From: Azospirillum rugosum
GTDB taxonomy: Bacteria > Pseudomonadota > Alphaproteobacteria > Azospirillales > Azospirillaceae
NCBI RefSeq assembly: GCF_017876155.1
Contig: NZ_JAGINP010000016.1
Span: 62,001 to 126,000 of the forward strand
Direction of reading: 5' to 3'
Length of the DNA: 64,000 nt
The notes under the pieces were generated by a model. It had not been told where the DNA came from. It worked only from the letters and a program-made list of their open reading frames with translations, and made no database searches. Position 1 is the stretch's first letter, and the number at the start of each line of letters is the position of its first letter. The position numbers were made by a program, and so were the translations under genes. Shown piece by piece: positions 62,707 through 64,000 of this stretch.

Positions 62707-63020
62707 CGCTCGTCGAGGGAAGCGGCAACGTCTTCGCGGATTTGGGCATCGCCGATGCCGAAGAGTCCATGGCGAAGGCGCGGCTGGCCGGGCAGATCGC
62801 GCTGGCGATTCGCGACCTTGACCTGACGCAGAAGCAGGCGGCGGAGCGCATGGGGCTGGACCAGCCCAAGGTATCCGCGCTAATGCGCGGGAAGCTGGCC
62901 GGCTTCTCGATCGAGCGGCTGGTGCGTGGGCTGGTGGCGCTGGATCGCGACGTGGAGATCACCGTCCGGCCGAAGCCGGAGTCGCGAGATCATGCGCGGG
63001 TCGTGGTGGTGGAGCGGTAG
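62676..63020 (+). CDS. HigA-type XRE-family antitoxin
   Basis: 114 residues. The helix-turn-helix is LTQKQAAERMGLDQPKVSAL (about 50-69), followed by MRGKLAGFSIERLVRGLVALD and a basic tail (VEITVRPKPES). The N-terminal 35 residues are charged and probably wrap the toxin. It probably represses the operon with the toxin; the only strong upstream palindrome is at 62155-62179. Confidence 0.87.
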   Translation: MEDRKAEAELTLVEGSGNVFADLGIADAEESMAKARLAGQIALAIRDLDLTQKQAAERMGLDQPKVSALMRGKLAGFSIERLVRGLVALDRDVEITVRPKPESRDHARVVVVER

Positions 63021-63030
63021 GCACTGGATT

Positions 63031-63072
63031 GCCCCCTCCCCGGCCCTCCCCCGCTTCGCAGGGGAGGGAGAG
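63031..63072. repeat. C/T-rich hairpin (copy 7)
   Basis: CCCTCCCC (63044-63051) and GGGGAGGG (63061-63068) form a hairpin between the convergent antitoxin and ilvE ends, as in the other family members. Confidence 0.6.
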
Positions 63073-63088
63073 AGGAGCGCGGTAGCGC

Positions 63089-63961
63089 TTACCCGCGCAC
63101 CAGCGCGTCGTAATCCTTCACCAGAGCCTCGCATACCGGGCCCGGGGTGAAGCTGTGGTCGCCGATCTGGCCGACGGGGGTGACCTCGGCGGCGGTGCCC
63201 GTTAGGAAGACCTCCTGGGTGTTGGCCAGTTCGTCCGGCTGGATGTGGCGTTCGATCACCTCGATGCCGCGCTTCCGTGCGAGATCGATCACCGTGCGAC
63301 GGGTGATGCCGTCCAGGAAGCAGTCGGGCTTGGGCGTGTGGATCTTGCCGTCCATCACCAGGAACAGGTTGGCGCCGGTCGCCTCCGCCAGGTAGCCGCG
63401 GTAGTCCAGCATCAGCGCGTCCTGGTAGCCCTTGGCCTCCGCCTCGTGCTTCGACAGGGTGCAGATCATGTAGAGGCCGGCGGCCTTCGAGGCGGTCGGG
63501 GCGGTGTCCGGGGCCGGGCGGCGCCACGGGGCCCAGGTCAGCTTGATGCCGGCCATCTTCGCTTCCGGGCTGAAATAGCTCGGCCACTGCCAGACGGCGA
63601 TGGCAACGTGGATCCGGCTGTCCTGCGCGGCCACACCCATCATCTCGCTGCCGCGCCACGCCACCGGGCGGACGTAGGCGTCGGTGAAGCCCATCGCCTT
63701 CACGGTCTCGTTCGTCGCCGCGTCGATCTCCGCCACCGAATAGGGCAGATCGAATCCCAGGATGCGGGCGGACGCCGCCAGACGCTCGCTGTGCTCCGTC
63801 AGTTTGAAGACCTTGCCGTTGTAGACGCGTTCGCCCTCGAAGACGCAGCTGGCGTAATGCAGGCCGTGCGTCAGGACGTGCAGGTTCGCCTCGCGCCACG
63901 GGACCAGCGCGCCGTCGTACCAGATCACGCCGTCACGGTCGTCGAAGGGAAGGATGGACAT
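63089..63961 (-). CDS. ilvE: Branched-chain amino acid aminotransferase
   Basis: 290-residue fold-type IV PLP enzyme, the last step of Val, Leu and Ile synthesis. VIWYDGALVPWREANLHVLTHGLHYASCVFEGERVY at the N-terminus (key LTHGLHYASCVFEG), the PLP lysine in PTASKAAGLYM (about 160), and EATGANLFLV with GITRRTVIDLA and FLTGTAAEVTPV (phosphate-binding loop). Full length. Start at 63961; the upstream region runs off the window. Confidence 0.95.
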   Translation of the reverse strand: MSILPFDDRDGVIWYDGALVPWREANLHVLTHGLHYASCVFEGERVYNGKVFKLTEHSERLAASARILGFDLPYSVAEIDAATNETVKAMGFTDAYVRPVAWRGSEMMGVAAQDSRIHVAIAVWQWPSYFSPEAKMAGIKLTWAPWRRPAPDTAPTASKAAGLYMICTLSKHEAEAKGYQDALMLDYRGYLAEATGANLFLVMDGKIHTPKPDCFLDGITRRTVIDLARKRGIEVIERHIQPDELANTQEVFLTGTAAEVTPVGQIGDHSFTPGPVCEALVKDYDALVRG

Positions 63962-64000
63962 GGGTGTTTCCTGCGTGGCTTTGGCCCCGCGGTGGGAAAA

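Overview
The window is GC-rich DNA (about 69-70 % GC over most of its length by eye) from an alphaproteobacterium. Several things point to the Rhodospirillales and most of all to Azospirillum: a large alpha-type flagellin beside FlbT, a sigma-54 flagellin promoter, an alpha-type RpoH promoter, TRAP transport, a cyanide-insensitive-type bd oxidase, and a C/T-rich intergenic repeat family. The genus is an inference from gene content; no rRNA or tRNA gene is seen.

Positions 1-4,000 hold a TetR-controlled RND efflux operon (TetR, adaptor, a family 61 glycosyltransferase lodged inside the operon, and the start of an MdtB/C-like pump cut by the window edge). Positions 4,100-9,750 form a catabolic unit: a DctPQM TRAP transporter followed by PxpB, PxpC and PxpA, the three parts of 5-oxoprolinase. 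A second RND pump and adaptor (9,894-14,160, minus) follow, with a strong palindromic operator but no regulator beside them. Next are a gutted amidohydrolase remnant, a metallophosphoesterase, a family 2 glycosyltransferase, a ClpP-like protease and a MazF-type toxin-antitoxin pair.

Positions 18,100-49,700 are the heart of the window, a flagellin and flagellin-decoration region. It contains YjfB- and FlaG-like proteins, TPR proteins, and two very large convergent TPR/glycosyltransferase proteins (1188 and about 1972 residues) that carry five copies of one GT-B-like module. FlbT and a 621-residue flagellin come next. A long minus-strand operon follows with pseudaminic-acid-type genes (PseI, an SpsF-like cytidylyltransferase, an acetyltransferase, a nucleotidyltransferase, a glycosyltransferase) mixed with a small acyl-building set (two acyl carrier proteins, KAS III, an AMP-forming ligase, a hydrolase, SDR reductases) and a Rieske oxygenase. 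A second KAS III/SDR pair is transcribed divergently and PseG lies beyond it. The likely job of the region is to make an acylated, possibly hydroxylated, nonulosonic-acid sugar and place it on flagellin. PseB and PseC are not in the window. Upstream of the flagellin sigma-54 promoter are four CGGCA-N5-TGCCG dyads, three of them 21 bp apart, which look like an enhancer array; three lie inside the 3' end of the KAS III gene.

Positions 49,700-53,400 carry a bd-type quinol oxidase and an RpoH sigma factor with a textbook alphaproteobacterial heat-shock promoter. Positions 53,500-57,800 are an accessory zone: a helix-turn-helix protein and its decayed duplicate bracket a ParE/RelE-type toxin-antitoxin pair. 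Next to them is a low-GC reverse transcriptase gene broken by a single in-frame amber codon. The rest holds two small lipoproteins, an NTF2-like secreted protein, uvrB, a HigBA-type pair and ilvE.
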